NCBI RefSeq assembly: GCF_000734895.2
Contig: NZ_CP011382.1
Location: 6,206,491-6,270,490, forward strand
Length of the DNA: 64,000 bases
From: Calothrix sp. 336/3
Lineage (GTDB): Bacteria; Cyanobacteriota; Cyanobacteriia; Cyanobacteriales; Nostocaceae
Reading direction: 5' to 3'
How positions within the stretch are numbered: position 1 is the stretch's first letter; each line of letters opens with the position of its first letter. The position numbers and the translations under genes are program-made. Shown here one piece after another: positions 63,191-64,000 of this stretch. The notes below the pieces were generated by a model. It was not told the DNA's origin and did not search any database. It saw only the letters and a list, made by a program, of their open reading frames with translations.

Positions 63191-63925
63191 TCAACATTTT
63201 GCCAGGGAATTTGTGAGTAAATTTTGATTTTGTGTCCTCCAGAAATTGAGCATTTTTTGACCGACTTCTTGAGGATGGAAGTAATGGAAAAAGTGATATC
63301 CTCCAGGACATTCCCAAAGGGTATCTTGGGGTTTAAACCAGTTTGTCCAATCATGGAGGGTGGGGGAACTGACTACAGGGTCAGTTTTACTACCACAAAC
63401 GAGTAATGGCATGGAAACCCCTCCTTTGGGGAGATGAATGAGTCGAAACAGGGAATGTTGACAGGGTGAAAGTTCTAAGTCGCGTTTGAGAGCAATGGAG
63501 AGGGTTTCAATGGTGTAGGGACGATTATTACCAAAGAGACTGCGAACATTATTTGCCAAAATTTGCTCCTGACTGGTGGTAAAAATTTGGCGTTGGGTGT
63601 AGTAGTGTGCTTGCCAGGTATTTGCTGGTTGGGAGGCAACTGCGAGGAGGGAGAGCGATCGCACCATTTCGGGGTAACGACGGGCAAATAGGAGGGCGAT
63701 CGCCCCACTAATTCCATGTCCTGCTAAATGCACGGGTTGGGGGGATGATTTTAAGAAGTCGTGTAACAAATCGACAGCTTGATATATGGAACTAGCCTCA
63801 TCTTCTGATTGTATATATTCCCAATGGGCAACGGTCTGTTTTGTGGATAAATATCTCAGTAAAGGTAAATCAAAACGTTTCAAACTTGGGCTAGCGGTTA
63901 ACCAGAGAACATCAAAATTAGACAT
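63191..63925 (-). CDS. Alpha/beta-hydrolase fold protein lacking the usual nucleophile
   Basis: 244 residues. Alpha/beta-hydrolase fold: nucleophile-elbow region PVHLAGHGISGAIALLFARRYPE near residue 71, oxyanion area and final GGYHFFHYFHP. The position normally held by the catalytic Ser in GHSxGG is Gly71; the nearest Ser is residue 73. Possible roles are binding protein or altered hydrolase. The catalytic Asp candidate is in CGSKTDPVVSS. It is convergent with the RRM gene, sharing the terminator region. Confidence 0.8.
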   Translation of the reverse strand: MSNFDVLWLTASPSLKRFDLPLLRYLSTKQTVAHWEYIQSEDEASSIYQAVDLLHDFLKSSPQPVHLAGHGISGAIALLFARRYPEMVRSLSLLAVASQPANTWQAHYYTQRQIFTTSQEQILANNVRSLFGNNRPYTIETLSIALKRDLELSPCQHSLFRLIHLPKGGVSMPLLVCGSKTDPVVSSPTLHDWTNWFKPQDTLWECPGGYHFFHYFHPQEVGQKMLNFWRTQNQNLLTNSLAKC

Positions 63926-64000
63926 GATTTTTTAAGGGGAAAGGGGGAAAGGGAAAGGGAAAACCATTCCCTGATAGTTGTAGTTATGACGTATCCCTGC

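Noticed and set aside
1..64000. tRNA, rRNA, tmRNA, RNase P RNA or SRP RNA genes
   Set aside because: I looked for T-loop and other conserved sequences in the spacers and found none I could support; a covariance-model search could still find one.

Overview
The window is chromosomal DNA from a filamentous cyanobacterium, most likely of the order Nostocales. The palindrome GCGATCGC recurs throughout, and there are small intergenic repeat families typical of this group. Gene content includes a split dnaE ending in an N-intein, an intein-bearing B12-dependent ribonucleotide reductase, the fbp/zwf/opcA cluster, glycine-rich RRM proteins, CYP110-type P450 and Ccs-type cytochrome c assembly. The species cannot be fixed from sequence alone.

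Layout. 1-2.0 kb: 5' end of a secreted haemagglutination-domain protein and a pentapeptide-repeat protein in repeat-rich spacers. 2.8-7.8 kb: nrdJ with a LAGLIDADG intein, a small conserved protein and an RRM protein. 8.3-12.6 kb: fbp, zwf and opcA. 12.7-15.2 kb: a lone DUF262/DUF1524 (GmrSD-like) gene beside two adjacent small non-autonomous elements. 15.4-25.8 kb: cobyrinate diamide synthase, a c6-like cytochrome, stress-type membrane proteins, a glycosyltransferase, a cysteine-lyase-like enzyme, a RecB-like nuclease and a TauE/DsbD-like membrane protein. 26.2-34.2 kb: a kinase/substrate-binding receptor fusion, DUF29, dnaE-N, a class III aminotransferase and endonuclease V. 34.26-34.67 kb: a six-repeat CRISPR array without cas genes. 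35.3-39.0 kb: ftsW-like gene, ccdA and ccs1. 39.3-40.8 kb: an intact IS701-like element with a 5-bp target duplication. 40.9-49.9 kb: a ChlH paralogue, a P450, a beta-propeller-like protein, a nuclease-like/TPR protein and a glycosyltransferase. 50-53.2 kb: two TVP38/TMEM64 proteins followed by a MerA-like flavoprotein. 53.3-64 kb: Uma2, small proteins, aldehyde dehydrogenase, an unusual HisRS, a SpoIIM/RDD membrane cluster, a second RRM gene and an alpha/beta-hydrolase.

Functional links. fbp-zwf-opcA serves the oxidative pentose phosphate pathway; opcA encodes the activator of the zwf product, and the tal gene of the described Nostoc operon is absent. ccdA-ccs1 acts in cytochrome c maturation. 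The two TVP38 genes and the MerA-like gene run in one direction and look like a unit. SpoIIM, a multi-pass protein and RDD form a membrane cluster.

The most striking features are mobile or repeat-derived: two inteins (one cis, one split); an IS701-like element at 39.3 kb with matching small derivatives at 14.8-15.2 kb; repeat units that supply the stop codons of two genes; and a repeat unit that appears to be translated inside nrdJ. No rRNA or tRNA gene was recognised. All functional calls are by reading; no database search was run.
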